From Salaquimonas sp. (GTDB lineage Bacteria; Pseudomonadota; Alphaproteobacteria; Rhizobiales; Rhizobiaceae): a stretch of 64,000 bases of DNA. Where the stretch lies: assembly GCA_028289365.1 (NCBI GenBank), contig JANQQM010000011.1, positions 60,023-124,022 on the forward strand, written 5' to 3'. The notes beneath the pieces were generated by a model that saw only the letters and a program-made list of their open reading frames with translations, ran no database searches and was not told the DNA's origin. Position 1 is the stretch's first letter. Every line of letters starts with the position of its first letter. Position numbers and translations under genes: made by a program. Shown one piece after another: positions 32,433-42,345 of the stretch.

Positions 32433-33212
32433 ATGCTGACACGGAAACAGCAGGAATTGTTGCTTCTTATACAAGATCGAATGTTGGAAGATGGCGTTCC
32501 ACCCTCCTTTGACGAAATGAAGGATGCACTCGGCTTGAAATCGAAATCGGGCATCCACCGGTTAATCACCGCGCTTGAAGAGCGTGGTTTCATCCGCCGA
32601 CTCCCAAATCGCGCCCGAGCACTCGAGGTAATCAAGCTGCCTGATGCCTATTCCCAGGGAGTTGAGAAATTACCCTTGTCTGCGGCAGACACGGACAATG
32701 CACGAGATGTTTCTGCATCGCGACCGCATGGATTTTCACCCAGTGTGATAGACGGCGATTTATCATTAGACCGGCAAGACAGATCCGGCCCCGCTTTCGG
32801 AAGCAGTTCAGATGCAGCTGTGAACGACAATGTAATTTCCTTGCCTGTAATGGGCCGGATTGCAGCCGGCGTGCCGATATCGGCAATTCAGGATCATTCT
32901 ACCGATATATCCGTGCCAATGGACATGATCGGACCTGGCCGGCATTTCGCATTGACCGTATCTGGGGATTCGATGATCGACGCCGGAATTAACGACGGTG
33001 ACACGGTTATCATTCGTGAGACCAACAGCGCCGATGGTGGCGAGATTGTTGTGGCGCTTGTCGAAGAAGAAGAAGCGACGCTGAAACGCTTCCGGCGGAA
33101 GGGCGATTCCATTGCGCTCGAAGCGGCCAACCCCGAATATGAGACCCGGATTTTCCGGCAGGATCAGGTCAAGGTTCAGGGTCGGCTGGTCGGTTTGCTC
33201 CGCCGCTACTGA
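32433..33212 (+). CDS. lexA: LexA repressor, SOS response
   Basis: This transcriptional repressor cleaves itself when stimulated by RecA filaments. The 259-residue protein has an N-terminal winged-helix domain (1-65, [17 protein letters not shown]...[18 protein letters not shown]), an unusually long acidic/Ser-rich linker (about 70-135) and the S24 peptidase domain. The cleavage site is Ala145-Gly146 (GRIAAGVP), and the catalytic pair is Ser180 (SGDSMID) and Lys218 (ATLKRF). E. coli LexA has 202 residues; longer linkers are usual in Hyphomicrobiales. Autoregulation is indicated by the SOS boxes at 32302 and 32327. Confidence 0.97.
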   Translation: MLTRKQQELLLLIQDRMLEDGVPPSFDEMKDALGLKSKSGIHRLITALEERGFIRRLPNRARALEVIKLPDAYSQGVEKLPLSAADTDNARDVSASRPHGFSPSVIDGDLSLDRQDRSGPAFGSSSDAAVNDNVISLPVMGRIAAGVPISAIQDHSTDISVPMDMIGPGRHFALTVSGDSMIDAGINDGDTVIIRETNSADGGEIVVALVEEEEATLKRFRRKGDSIALEAANPEYETRIFRQDQVKVQGRLVGLLRRY

Positions 33213-35746
33213 GAATGATCAGCTTCAAATTGATTCCTTGATTTCAGGGACTCTACGAGTGTGCCAGCGCGCCTCGGGAAATTCGGTTCCTCAAGCGCAA
33301 GACGCCAAATGTTCCAGGGCCGTTCAGTATCTGAAAGGGCACTAGAGATCTTTACCTGCCAAATTTGCCCGTTCAGCTCGAACACCTGAACGCGCCTTTC
33401 ATTCGGATTTGTGGATGCAGCCGCAGACGACGTGTTGGTAACATCGTCAGTTTCTGGAGATATCTTCGTCAGGCGAATTTCATGCGTTCCGAATTTTTCG
33501 AAGTCCAACCTGGTCATAACGACTTTCGGATTCGCTCGCGCTGAATCTGCATGAGCGTCTTTCCGCGAATATCGTTTACAATCGGCCCACCACAGTCTTG
33601 GCGCTATCAGAATATCTGCGGTCTGGCAGGCGGATTTCAGCAACGACGGAGCGTAGACAATTTCAAACCGCAGCCCTTGCGGCGTTTTGCCAATACAATG
33701 ATCCTTGCCACAAGCAGGAAATACGTCATTGTGATTGCCTGCAATGTTTCCGGACCAGGCGCGTAACCATATGTCTGTGACAAATCGATTGCGCCGCGGA
33801 TAGGCAAGCGCAAGATGGTTCTTGGCGTCACGCGCTCCGATTGTTCGCCCATCCTGTGAAATAACTATCTCTGGCGGAAGTTCGTTTTTGACGAAAGAAA
33901 ACATCAACAAAATCGGAACTAGCCCCAGCACCCGTAACCGGGTTCGCAGCAAGATGAGGAGGAGCAGTCCCCCTGCCCCGCATGCCAGAACTGCAATCGG
34001 CTGAACGCCGGTAATTGCGGGCACCGGAATCGTATTGACCCAGTCCGAAATGCTGACAACCAGATTTATGGCATTTTGCAGCGGCGTTAACGCTGCCGAT
34101 TCCAGGCCATAGGGCATCAACAAGGCCGACACCAGGACCATTGGCATCACGAGAATGGAGACAACTGGCATTGCCAGGAGATTGGACATCAAGCCCAGCG
34201 GCGCGATCCGGTGAAAATGCCAGGCGGCGAAAATGCCTGTCGATAGCCCCGCGATCACGCTGGTGGACATCAGGCCAAACAGATAACCGGCAATCAGCTT
34301 TGGCGCAGTCCAGAGACCGGTCTTGTGGTCCCTCTGCCCTGCCCGGTTAGAGCGCCATTGTGTGAATTGCCAATAGGCGGCAACCAGGGCGCCTGCCGCG
34401 GCAAAGGACATTTGAAAACCCGGCTCCAGCAGGCTCTCCGGCGAGGCAAGCAGGACCACGATTGCTGCAAGAACAACATTGCGGATGGTAAGTGCCTTGC
34501 GATCGAAAAAAATCGCAGTGAGCATGATAGTCAACATGATCCACGACCTGAATGTTGCGACCGCACCACCAGACAGGAACAGGTAAAGGGTGGCTGCCGC
34601 CAGACCGCCGGCGGCCGCCCATTTGCGCGTCGGATAATTCAACGTGATCCTGGGCGAGAGCGCAAAAAGCGCTCGCAGCGACCACAATACGGTGAGCGTC
34701 ACCAGGGCCATATGCAGGCCGGAGATGGCCAATATGTGCGCCAAGCCTGATTTGCGGAGACTCTCCTGCGCCGCGGTTGGAATTGCTGAGCGATCCCCAA
34801 TCATCAGGGCAACTGCGATCCCACCTTCCTCTCTAGGCAGGGTCTGAAGGACCCGCCTTGCAATCGCCAAACGGACACGATTGATGGCTATTTTGAATTT
34901 GTCGGTTGTCGAAAGGCCACTTCCTGTGTTGTCATTAGCCGGTTTGGGCTTACCCATGAAAAAACCGGTGCCGCCAAGACCGTCAAACCAGTTCGTAAAT
35001 GAAAAATCGAAACCATTTCTGTGGGCGGGACCTGAAAATCCCTGGATGCGCGCAACACCTGAAATCTCCTCGCCGGGCTCGAACACGACGTGTCTGGAAG
35101 CAGCAGAAAGGCGGACATAACGCGGCAAGTTGCCGTCCTCAATTCCGTCAATGTAGTGCGGACGGATCAAATAGCGCGGACTGCCGCGCGAGTTCAGATC
35201 TCGACCGATGACGACTCCACCGATCTCACCGGTCAATTGTCGGGTGATCATCGGACCGGACACCATCTGGGTGCGCAATTGGGCAGCCGTCATGCCCAGA
35301 AAGAAAAGCGAGGTGACTGTCACTAACAAAAAGGTCGTGCCACGGGAGCTGATCCCCAAGGTAAATGCAGCGGAAATAGCAAAGCTCAACAACACGATGG
35401 CAATGACAGGTTCTGCACCCGCAGAGAAGTAAGTGAGTATCCCTATTCCAAGGATAACCGGTGTGAAATTGAACAGGCTGCCGACTTCGCGTTCGCGGGC
35501 AAGCAAAGCAAGGATATTGTCCCTTGCATCTTGCAGCAGCCAACCCATTCGCGATCTGGCATGGCTTAATCGTCCGGAGACATTCGGTTGCTTCTCAAAA
35601 TCTGGGAAACTGGGCGCTTGATGTCTTTCTTCAGCCACGCTGCTTTCATTTTGGATCGCACGAACGGGACTCTGAATGACGATCGGCTTTGCAGACGAAC
35701 GTAATCCCGCCCGCATCAGCAATCGCCTGAATGGTTTGTCCGCCAA
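33206..35746 (-). CDS. ComEC/Rec2 family DNA-uptake channel protein
   Basis: This 846-residue polytopic membrane protein has a DUF4131-like N-terminal region with early transmembrane helices (about 85-165), an OB-like part, and a competence domain with many helices from about 300 ([35 protein letters not shown]). The C-terminal metallo-beta-lactamase-like domain is degenerate: the segment [19 protein letters not shown] lacks the HxHxDH metal motif. Homologues translocate DNA across the inner membrane in competent bacteria. It converges on lexA with a 7-base overlap, a conserved alphaproteobacterial arrangement. Confidence 0.92.
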   Translation of the reverse strand: MADKPFRRLLMRAGLRSSAKPIVIQSPVRAIQNESSVAEERHQAPSFPDFEKQPNVSGRLSHARSRMGWLLQDARDNILALLAREREVGSLFNFTPVILGIGILTYFSAGAEPVIAIVLLSFAISAAFTLGISSRGTTFLLVTVTSLFFLGMTAAQLRTQMVSGPMITRQLTGEIGGVVIGRDLNSRGSPRYLIRPHYIDGIEDGNLPRYVRLSAASRHVVFEPGEEISGVARIQGFSGPAHRNGFDFSFTNWFDGLGGTGFFMGKPKPANDNTGSGLSTTDKFKIAINRVRLAIARRVLQTLPREEGGIAVALMIGDRSAIPTAAQESLRKSGLAHILAISGLHMALVTLTVLWSLRALFALSPRITLNYPTRKWAAAGGLAAATLYLFLSGGAVATFRSWIMLTIMLTAIFFDRKALTIRNVVLAAIVVLLASPESLLEPGFQMSFAAAGALVAAYWQFTQWRSNRAGQRDHKTGLWTAPKLIAGYLFGLMSTSVIAGLSTGIFAAWHFHRIAPLGLMSNLLAMPVVSILVMPMVLVSALLMPYGLESAALTPLQNAINLVVSISDWVNTIPVPAITGVQPIAVLACGAGGLLLLILLRTRLRVLGLVPILLMFSFVKNELPPEIVISQDGRTIGARDAKNHLALAYPRRNRFVTDIWLRAWSGNIAGNHNDVFPACGKDHCIGKTPQGLRFEIVYAPSLLKSACQTADILIAPRLWWADCKRYSRKDAHADSARANPKVVMTRLDFEKFGTHEIRLTKISPETDDVTNTSSAAASTNPNERRVQVFELNGQIWQVKISSALSDTERPWNIWRLALEEPNFPRRAGTLVESLKSRNQFEADHSQ

Positions 35747-35920
35747 AACAAGTCCCCAAATCTGCGTTCAGGCTGTCATTCCCTTCCCCATGGCTGGAAA
35801 CGACAGGCATTGCTTGCCTGAAACACAATTCATGCTACACCACCGCGCAACAACCTTCCATAAACCAGATATGGGGCCGGTGCACAAATCCGGACCCAAA
35901 GTCCATCCGGAATTTCACGC

Positions 35921-37339
35921 ATGCAAAACTCCGTCGTAACTCGATTTGCCCCCTCCCCGACCGGTTTCCTCCATATTGGTGGTGCGCGAACCGCCATGTT
36001 CAACTGGCTCTATGCGAGAAGGCATAAGGGCAAGATGCTGCTTCGGATCGAAGATACCGACCGGAACCGTTCGACGGATGAGGCGGTGGCGGCGATCCTG
36101 GATGGTTTGTCCTGGATGGGAATCGAGTGGGAAGATGAGCCGATATCCCAATTTTCCAGAATAAAACAGCATCAACAGATTGCCCATGAACTGGTTGAAC
36201 GCGGTGAAGCCTATTACTGCTTTGCGACGCCCGAGGAACTGGCCGAAATGCGGGAGTTGGCGCGGGCTGAAGGTCGCACTCCAAAATATGACGGCCGATG
36301 GCGCGACCGCGATCCATCCGAAGCGCCTGAAGGTGCCAAGGGCGTGATCCGCATCAAGGCGCCGCAAGATGGTGAGACAATTGTTGACGATCAGGTTCAG
36401 GGCAAAGTCGTATTTCCCAACAAGGATCTCGACGACTTTGTCATTTTGAGATCTGACGGAACCCCGACCTATATGCTTGCAGTTGTTGTTGATGATCATG
36501 ACATGGGTGTAACTCACATCATTCGGGGCGATGACCACCTGACCAACGCGGCGCGCCAGATCCTCATTTACAACGCAATGGATTGGGACGTGCCGGTGAT
36601 GGCGCATATCCCGCTAATCCACGGTGCCGACGGCGCAAAACTCTCCAAACGCCATGGCGCACTCGGCGCTGACGCCTATCGCGATATGGGCTTCTTGCCG
36701 GAAGCGCTAAGGAACTATCTGGTACGCCTCGGTTGGGCGCATGGCGATGACGAGATCATGTCGACAGAACAAATGACCGAGTGGTTTGGTTTTGACGGCA
36801 TGAGCAAAGGTGCAGCGCGGTTTGATCTTGCAAAACTGCAGGCACTAAATGGTCACTACATTCGCAATGCCGATGACGCATATCTGGTTTCGAGAATGAT
36901 CGACGTTTTACCGCAGCGAGAGAACGGCAACGAGATCAAATCGCAAATTGAATCCGGTCTTGAAAAGCAGTTGATCGCAGCAATGCCCGGCATCAAGGAA
37001 CGCGCTAAGACGGTAAATGATCTGATCGACGGCGCAGACTTCCTTTTTGTGCAACGACCACTGCCAATCGATGAAAAGGCTTCCAAAATTCTCGAGGATG
37101 GCTCGGAGCAAATCGCGCGGCTGTTGCCGGCGCTGTCCGATTTACCGGATTGGACAGCTGCAAACATTGAAGAGGCCACAAGAAATTTCGCGACAGAGGC
37201 AGATATCAAGCTCGGCAAGATCGCCCAGCCCCTGCGCGCTGCTCTTACGGGAAAGACGGTTTCTCCGCCCATATTCGATGTCATGGAAATATTGGGGCGT
37301 GAAGAGGCGATGGCACGACTGAATGATCAATGTCATTAA
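35921..37339 (+). CDS. gltX: Glutamyl-tRNA synthetase
   Basis: GltX charges tRNA-Glu (and in many alphaproteobacteria also tRNA-Gln). The class I motifs are present in the 472-residue protein: the HIGH-type [10 protein letters not shown] near the start and the KMSKS-type KLSKRHG about residue 240. Domain order and length match bacterial GltX. The usual Hyphomicrobiales neighbour gltA does not follow; instead the accessory region begins here. Confidence 0.97.
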   Translation: MQNSVVTRFAPSPTGFLHIGGARTAMFNWLYARRHKGKMLLRIEDTDRNRSTDEAVAAILDGLSWMGIEWEDEPISQFSRIKQHQQIAHELVERGEAYYCFATPEELAEMRELARAEGRTPKYDGRWRDRDPSEAPEGAKGVIRIKAPQDGETIVDDQVQGKVVFPNKDLDDFVILRSDGTPTYMLAVVVDDHDMGVTHIIRGDDHLTNAARQILIYNAMDWDVPVMAHIPLIHGADGAKLSKRHGALGADAYRDMGFLPEALRNYLVRLGWAHGDDEIMSTEQMTEWFGFDGMSKGAARFDLAKLQALNGHYIRNADDAYLVSRMIDVLPQRENGNEIKSQIESGLEKQLIAAMPGIKERAKTVNDLIDGADFLFVQRPLPIDEKASKILEDGSEQIARLLPALSDLPDWTAANIEEATRNFATEADIKLGKIAQPLRAALTGKTVSPPIFDVMEILGREEAMARLNDQCH

Positions 37340-37395
37340 CCTGGCAAAGGGAATGCGTCGCTAAAAAACTAGTCAGGACTTGGTGCCAATCGGAC

Positions 37396-37995
37396 TCACT
37401 TCTGGTCTGCCTCAACTTCGTCAATCCGATGCCTCAGCAAGGACAATGCCCGGTCAGTTGAGGTGATCAGTTGCGGCATGATTTCACGAATCTGATCAAA
37501 CGTTTTCGAAGTCAGACATCCGAAGTGGATATTGTTCACCTCCGGCTGGATGGAAGAGAGTTGTTCAAATCGTTGCCATCCCTGTGGTGTTACAAAGAGT
37601 TTTGTCCGCCTCCGGTCAATTTCATCCTTCTGCTTTTCGACAAGGCCCTCTTTCACCAGTTTGTTCGTCTCATTGGTCACAAATGAATTGCTTTGATGAA
37701 GATGGCTGGCAATATCCGAGACACTCACATCACCCTTCTTGCCCAGATGCGCGATTGAAATCATGATCATGTATTGCGCTCCAGTTACGCCCATGATCCT
37801 GGCGTAGCCGTCCCTTACCGAAAGCAGCCGAGCAGAAAACGCCAGGCAATCCTGAACAAATTGTCGATAGGCTGAATCTGATCCGTCTCTCAACATGGCA
37901 TCTGCAGTTATGGTGAGAAACGATCGCCCCGATTTTTGATGTTTGGCTCTTGAGTCTTCAGAACTAGGCAAATTCGAATCCACTTCCTGGCACAT
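37396..37995 (-). CDS. MarR-family transcriptional regulator
   Basis: This 199-residue winged-helix regulator has the MarR layout: helices around residues 45-75, a recognition region VSDIASHLHQSNSFVTNETNKLVKEGLVEKQKDEIDRRRTK-type (DNA-recognition helix and basic wing) near 95-140, and C-terminal dimer helices. It is transcribed divergently from the arylsulfatase. A consensus TATAAT (reverse strand, 38024-38029) lies 29 bases upstream of its ATG and abuts the TTTGTAACAAA palindrome, which suggests autoregulation. The inducer is unknown. Confidence 0.88.
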   Translation of the reverse strand: MCQEVDSNLPSSEDSRAKHQKSGRSFLTITADAMLRDGSDSAYRQFVQDCLAFSARLLSVRDGYARIMGVTGAQYMIMISIAHLGKKGDVSVSDIASHLHQSNSFVTNETNKLVKEGLVEKQKDEIDRRRTKLFVTPQGWQRFEQLSSIQPEVNNIHFGCLTSKTFDQIREIMPQLITSTDRALSLLRHRIDEVEADQK

Positions 37996-38023
37996 CGCCG
38001 GTAGTTACGTTGCTCAAATTCAC

Positions 38024-38040
38024 ATTATATTTGTAACAAA
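38024..38040 (-). promoter_or_regulatory. marR -10 box with adjoining TTTGTAACAAA palindrome
   Basis: The reverse strand reads TATAAT at 38024-38029. The 11-base palindrome TTTGTAACAAA (38030-38040, central A) lies where a repressor would block the spacer, and TTTACA at 38045-38050 is a possible -35 (15-base spacing). A related half, TTTGTAA, recurs at 38043-38049. Confidence 0.6.
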
Positions 38041-38062
38041 CATTTGTAAAGAAATTAATATA

Positions 38063-38099
38063 TTGACTCATTATGTTTCGTAAAATATGTTTGTAACTT
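38063..38099 (+). promoter_or_regulatory. Sulfatase promoter overlapping a repeated TTTGTAAC element
   Basis: TTGACT (38063-38068), a 17-base spacer and TATGTT (38086-38091) make a near-consensus sigma-70 promoter reading toward the sulfatase. The -10 runs into TTTGTAACTT (38090-38099), the same TTTGTAAC core as in the palindrome at 38030-38040. This suggests one regulator, most simply the adjacent MarR protein, contacts both promoters. Confidence 0.65.
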
Positions 38100-38183
38100 A
38101 ATTAATATGCAGTGGGTAAATGATTTTGGCAAACCTGAGATTGCCCAAATCGACAAAGGAATTTGGATGAGAGGAGATGTCCT

Positions 38184-39812
38184 ATGCGAATGAAATTGAT
38201 ATCAACGGTTTTGGGTGCGGCAATATCGGCAAGCATGTCAGGCACAATCGCACAATCCCAATCGCAAATCGTGCATGACGCCGAATTCGTCCGCCTGGAA
38301 AAGCATTTCGCGGAACAATGGTCCGCTGATGATAATCTTGTCCGGGAAAAACTTGCCGCGCTTGAGGAGAAATTCGGAAAGAAACCAAACATTGTCTACA
38401 TTATGGCTGATGATGTTGGATATACAGAGCTTGGAAGTTATGGCGGCGGCAAGGTTCGCGGTGCGCCAACTGCCAATCTGGACCGGTTGGCCGATGAAGG
38501 AATGCGTTTCCTCTCGTTTTACTCTGAAGTCGAGTGCTCCCCTTCCCGCGGCGCGGTGATGACCGGGCGACATCCAATCAGAAACGGCCTGTTTAACATT
38601 ACCCTTCCCGGCCAGGTGGGATTTGGCCTTGCTGGAGAAGAAGTCACAATCGCTGAATTGCTGTCGGAAGCCGGCTACTACAACGGCTTTTTCGGCAAAT
38701 GGCATATGGGTGAGGAAGAAGAGCATTATCCGACCAATCAGGGATTTGACGAAGCCGAATGGTCGGAGGGAAATCCGCCTTGGTGGGTCAACAACAAGGA
38801 CGCAAAAGCCGCTGATGATATTGGCGGATTTACCAACAGGACCCTGATGAACCACCCCGGGCCAGAGGGCTTTCCCTATGAAACCGGCGGCGTCATGCAT
38901 GCCAAGAAGGGCGAAGAACCGACTATGGTTCATCCCTATACGATGGAAAAATACAACACCTATGACAGCGATGTGGCCGACAGGGTAATAGAATTCATCG
39001 AGCGGAGAGCGGATTCCGATCAGCCCTTCTTCGTGAATTTCTGGGGCAAGGGAAACCATTTCTGGGGCGCCCATCCCGATTTTCGTGACACGCCTGCTGG
39101 CACCAATACTGCATCGCAGATGGTGGAGCATGATTACAATACTGGTCGTATCCTGAAGACGCTGACCGATCTCGGGATTGCCGAAAATACACTGGTGATC
39201 TGGAACTCGGATAACGGGCCAATGTATACGGCTCATCCGCATGGCGGATATTCCCTGCTGCCAGGAGGCAAAGGTGAGACCAAGGAGGGCGGCGTGCGTG
39301 TGCCGGCGATTGCCTGGTGGCCTGGAATGATTGAACCCGGCCAGGAACCGATGGATCTCGTGCAGATAACCGATTGGTTTACCACCATGGCCAGCATTGC
39401 CGGTGTCATGGACCAAATCCCGGGTGATCGGATTATTGATGGCGTCGATCAGTCTGCACTACTGCTGCTTGGTGAAGGCAAGAGCAAGCGCGATTATGTT
39501 TTTCATTATAATCGCGAAAATCTTGAAGCGGTGCGCAAGGATCAGATCAAGCTCAATCTCAAGCCGACCAATCCAGCCTTCAAATTCTTTGAAGCTTACA
39601 ACATTTATCATGATCCGGCCGAGCGCTTTCCGAATGAACTTGAAAACGGCTTCTGGGCAGGCCCCGGCATGTCGCGGATAATTCAGGAACATATGGCAAT
39701 GATCCAGAAGTACCCGCATCGGCAAGTAGTCGGCAAATATCGGGAGTTCGATACAAACTTCGATCCCGAGGCGACGCCGGTCTACGCACCGAAGCTAACC
39801 GTAGACTGGTAA
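38184..39812 (+). CDS. Exported arylsulfatase (type I, formylglycine-dependent)
   Basis: This enzyme hydrolyses sulfate esters. The 542-residue protein has a signal peptide (MRMKLISTVLGAAISAS... to about residue 25), the sulfatase metal motif NIVYIMADDVGY, the formylglycine signature CSPSR with Cys118, then GKWHMG and the second metal site NSDNGP. The start is the ATG at 38184 with GAGGAG 7 bases upstream; a TTG further up is less likely. Activation needs formylglycine-generating enzyme, which is not in the window. The natural substrate cannot be told from sequence. It is controlled by the divergent MarR promoter region. Confidence 0.93.
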   Translation: MRMKLISTVLGAAISASMSGTIAQSQSQIVHDAEFVRLEKHFAEQWSADDNLVREKLAALEEKFGKKPNIVYIMADDVGYTELGSYGGGKVRGAPTANLDRLADEGMRFLSFYSEVECSPSRGAVMTGRHPIRNGLFNITLPGQVGFGLAGEEVTIAELLSEAGYYNGFFGKWHMGEEEEHYPTNQGFDEAEWSEGNPPWWVNNKDAKAADDIGGFTNRTLMNHPGPEGFPYETGGVMHAKKGEEPTMVHPYTMEKYNTYDSDVADRVIEFIERRADSDQPFFVNFWGKGNHFWGAHPDFRDTPAGTNTASQMVEHDYNTGRILKTLTDLGIAENTLVIWNSDNGPMYTAHPHGGYSLLPGGKGETKEGGVRVPAIAWWPGMIEPGQEPMDLVQITDWFTTMASIAGVMDQIPGDRIIDGVDQSALLLLGEGKSKRDYVFHYNRENLEAVRKDQIKLNLKPTNPAFKFFEAYNIYHDPAERFPNELENGFWAGPGMSRIIQEHMAMIQKYPHRQVVGKYREFDTNFDPEATPVYAPKLTVDW

Positions 39813-39831
39813 CAACAAGGCTCTGACAAAA

Positions 39832-39856
39832 CCCTCCCGGCGAAAGCCGGGGGGAG
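39832..39856. terminator. Hairpin between convergent sulfatase and CMD-like genes
   Basis: A GC-rich stem, CCCGGC / GCCGGG (39836-39841 and 39846-39851), with a GAAA tetraloop is flanked by CCCT / GGGG. No T-run follows, so it is at best a Rho-assisted or RNA-stabilising hairpin. Confidence 0.45.
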
Positions 39857-39860
39857 TAAA

Positions 39861-40244
39861 CTATTCTTGGTGTGAATCGAAAACTTTTCTTGCAGCTCGA
39901 AAACATTCCAGCGCTTGCGGTACACCGCTATAAATTCCCACAACATGGATGATGGCACGGATTTCTTCCCGTGTGACGCCATTATTTAGCGCGCCCCTGC
40001 AATGGGTTTCCCATTCGGTCATCTTACCAAGCGCCCCGATCATGGCCAGGTTCATCATCGAGCGGGTCTTTGGATCGATTACATCATCGCCCCAACCAAA
40101 TCCCCAGCACCAGGCCGTCATGGCTTCCTGGAACGGCCTTGTGAATTCGTCCGCCGCGGCAAGGTTTTTTTCCACATACTCGTCGCCCAATGTAGCCTTT
40201 CGCTGTGCCAAGCCTCTTTCGAACAGATCCTGATCCATTTTCAT
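39861..40244 (-). CDS. Carboxymuconolactone decarboxylase-like protein
   Basis: This 127-residue all-helical protein belongs to the CMD/AhpD-like family; the pattern NLAMIGALGKMTEWETHCRG...GVTREEIRAIIHVVGIYSG is typical of 4-carboxymuconolactone decarboxylases (PcaC). A cysteine sits in the THCRG position, but there is no CxxC as in AhpD peroxidases, so its activity is open. The start is set at the ATG at 40244; the longer frame would overlap the oxygenase gene. It is the last gene of rpiR-oxygenase-CMD. Confidence 0.82.
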   Translation of the reverse strand: MKMDQDLFERGLAQRKATLGDEYVEKNLAAADEFTRPFQEAMTAWCWGFGWGDDVIDPKTRSMMNLAMIGALGKMTEWETHCRGALNNGVTREEIRAIIHVVGIYSGVPQALECFRAARKVFDSHQE

Positions 40245-40281
40245 TTCCAATTCTGATTTGGTGTTTCCGGAAATACCGGCA

Positions 40282-41364
40282 TCATATTTCCCGCATCCAG
40301 CCATGCAATGCCTTGATGGAATGTTCGGAGTTCACGCCGCAGGCGGGGTCGATCACTAGGGGTCCTGGCCGGTAACCTCTGCTGTTCAGGCCTCGCTGCA
40401 CCGATTCAACCAGATGGATGTCTTCCTCTACTGTTGTCGAACGATCCTGAACCGCCAACCGCCTGACAATCTCATCATCAACGCCGTCTACGGTGAACCA
40501 ACCCCGCCAAACCTTGACATGGTCCACATCGACCGGCCGCCAATGATAGGTGTTCAAAAGATTGCCGGGATAGACCTGAAAGGAAAATCCCGGCCAGAGG
40601 TACCAGGAGGAATAGTCGCCGGCATGCTCATTTGATGACGGATCAATCTCATAGGACATACGGTCCAGGTTCTGGCATTCGGTCGTGTGGCGCAGGCAAT
40701 AGCCTTGCGGCAGGATGTTGTAGGTCTCCGGCTTGATGATACCGGTCGCGAAAGTCTGATGATTTATCGGGCAATGATAGCATTCCGAATAGTTCTCGAC
40801 TGAGACTTTCCAGTTGCAGTTCTCTTCAATCTCGATCCACTCCAGCGGTCTGAGACGTTCGATCTGCGGAACGAATGCACTCAGTTCTTTGCCGACGTTG
40901 GGGAACCAATCATCCATGGGCTTCGCTTCGGGATCCAGATTGATAAACAGGAAGCCCAGAAAATCCTCGATACGGACGGATGAAAGGCAGATCTGGTTGC
41001 GATCTAGCCCAGGGACGGATTTGATGTTTGGCCCGGAACGCAATCCCCCGGTCAGCTCGTAGGTCCAGCTATGGTAGGGACAGACAAGCAGGCGTGCATT
41101 TCCTGCTCCCTGTACGAGCTGATGGGCGCGATGCTGGCAAACATTGTAATAGGCCCTGAGCACACCTTCCTGGTCACGCAGGCAGATAATGCTTTCTCCG
41201 GCAATCTCGACTGTGAAGTAATCGCCGGATTTCTCGAGTTCAGATGAATGCCCGGCAAATTGCCAGGTCCTGGCCAGCATTCCCGATTTTTCCAACTCGA
41301 AATGTGCGGGATCGGTATAATATCGGGCTTCGAGGGAACGGGTCAGCTGGTCATGCATGTTCAT
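40282..41364 (-). CDS. Rieske-type oxygenase, N-demethylase-like (GbcA/stachydrine-demethylase group)
   Basis: The 360-residue alpha subunit has a Rieske [2Fe-2S] site (Cys76, His78, Cys95, His98) and a mononuclear iron site ENYSECYHCPINH (Glu194, His197, His202), the form seen in betaine, carnitine and stachydrine demethylating oxygenases rather than aromatic-ring dioxygenases. Such enzymes remove a methyl group from a quaternary ammonium compound as formaldehyde. Its start (ATG 41364) overlaps the rpiR TGA. No ferredoxin-reductase partner lies nearby, so a reductase encoded elsewhere must supply electrons. The exact substrate is inference. Confidence 0.88.
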   Translation of the reverse strand: MNMHDQLTRSLEARYYTDPAHFELEKSGMLARTWQFAGHSSELEKSGDYFTVEIAGESIICLRDQEGVLRAYYNVCQHRAHQLVQGAGNARLLVCPYHSWTYELTGGLRSGPNIKSVPGLDRNQICLSSVRIEDFLGFLFINLDPEAKPMDDWFPNVGKELSAFVPQIERLRPLEWIEIEENCNWKVSVENYSECYHCPINHQTFATGIIKPETYNILPQGYCLRHTTECQNLDRMSYEIDPSSNEHAGDYSSWYLWPGFSFQVYPGNLLNTYHWRPVDVDHVKVWRGWFTVDGVDDEIVRRLAVQDRSTTVEEDIHLVESVQRGLNSRGYRPGPLVIDPACGVNSEHSIKALHGWMREI

Positions 41365-42278
41365 CCGCCATCCTTCCACTTGTCTTGATAAAGTCCCATG
41401 GTGTAACGGCGTTTGTGAAATCGCTCGATACTGGCAATCACGGCCGGCGAAGCATCTGCAATGACAAATGCCAGCAGCGTTTCGAGCAGGGCGATTGTGG
41501 CAACCGAGGAAGGAAAAAATTGCGGCGTTTCTGAATCAATTATGAGAGCGTGCTTGCTGCTGACCACAATCGGTGAAGCCGGGCTATCGGAAATCGCAAT
41601 TACGGTAACGCCCAGTTCCTTGGCAACATCGACCGCCTCTATGACATCCGTGCGATAGGGCTTGCTGGTCATCGCGACAAGAACATCTCTTTCATCTGCC
41701 TTGGCAAGATCATCAGTCGCAACAGAACCCAAGCGTGGAATGGTCCAGATCGTGTCGATAGCCATATCTGCTAGATAGCTGAAGTTACGGGCATTGGCGT
41801 TGTTGACACCAACTCCGAGCACGTAGGTATGCCGTGCGGAGACAATTGCATCAGCAGCCGCCTTCATCGCCTCTGCATTGGTGGCGGCAAATGTATTCTC
41901 GATGTTGGAAATGGCACAGGCTGCCATCTCGGCAAATAACTCGCCTAGCTGCCCCTCCTTGGCGAGCGACTGCAGCCATCGGGCGCGATCCGGAAAATCC
42001 GTACCACGATTCCGAATCGCTTCCCGGAATGGTTCACGAAAACCCTCATAGCCGTCAAAGCCGACCGTTCGAGCCATCCGGACAAACGTATTGGGCTTAA
42101 CCCCCGCCGCATCGGCGATCTCGCGTATCGAGCTGACACCGACATCATTAGGGTTTTCAAGCACATAGCTTGCCGCCTTGCGCAGTTCCGGCGTGAGCTC
42201 ATGCAGCTCTGAAGCCAGCTCCTCCAGCACCCGTTTTGGTGGCCGCATATCCGATTTTGGTACATTCATATTATTCAT
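41361..42278 (-). CDS. MurR/RpiR-family transcriptional regulator
   Basis: The 305 residues comprise an N-terminal helix-turn-helix domain (about 15-90; REIADAAGVKPNTFVRMARTVGFDGYEGFR) and a C-terminal SIS sugar-isomerase-like sensor domain (about 125-260; TYVLGVGVNNANARN, LVAMTSKPYRTDVIEA). RpiR proteins usually respond to phosphosugars, but those beside amino-acid or betaine catabolic genes respond to other ligands. It heads the operon rpiR-oxygenase-CMD and lies 67 bases from the divergent flavoprotein gene, so it probably regulates both directions. Confidence 0.9.
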   Translation of the reverse strand: MNNMNVPKSDMRPPKRVLEELASELHELTPELRKAASYVLENPNDVGVSSIREIADAAGVKPNTFVRMARTVGFDGYEGFREPFREAIRNRGTDFPDRARWLQSLAKEGQLGELFAEMAACAISNIENTFAATNAEAMKAAADAIVSARHTYVLGVGVNNANARNFSYLADMAIDTIWTIPRLGSVATDDLAKADERDVLVAMTSKPYRTDVIEAVDVAKELGVTVIAISDSPASPIVVSSKHALIIDSETPQFFPSSVATIALLETLLAFVIADASPAVIASIERFHKRRYTMGLYQDKWKDGG

Positions 42279-42296
42279 GATTGACGAGCGTACATT
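42260..42296. repeat. Direct GTACATT repeats in the rpiR/flavoprotein control region
   Basis: GTACATT occurs at 42260-42266 and 42290-42296, exactly 30 bases (about three helical turns) apart, spanning the rpiR start codon and the divergent promoter region. They are candidate half-sites for the RpiR regulator. Confidence 0.35.
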
Positions 42297-42345
42297 TGTT
42301 CGATTACGGTGTCCATCGAAAAATCAAGGTCCACGGAGAAGCGAT

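Noticed and set aside
38238..39416. 392-residue reverse frame across the sulfatase
   Set aside because: Antisense shadow of a gene with signal peptide and formylglycine site. It has no domain pattern of its own.
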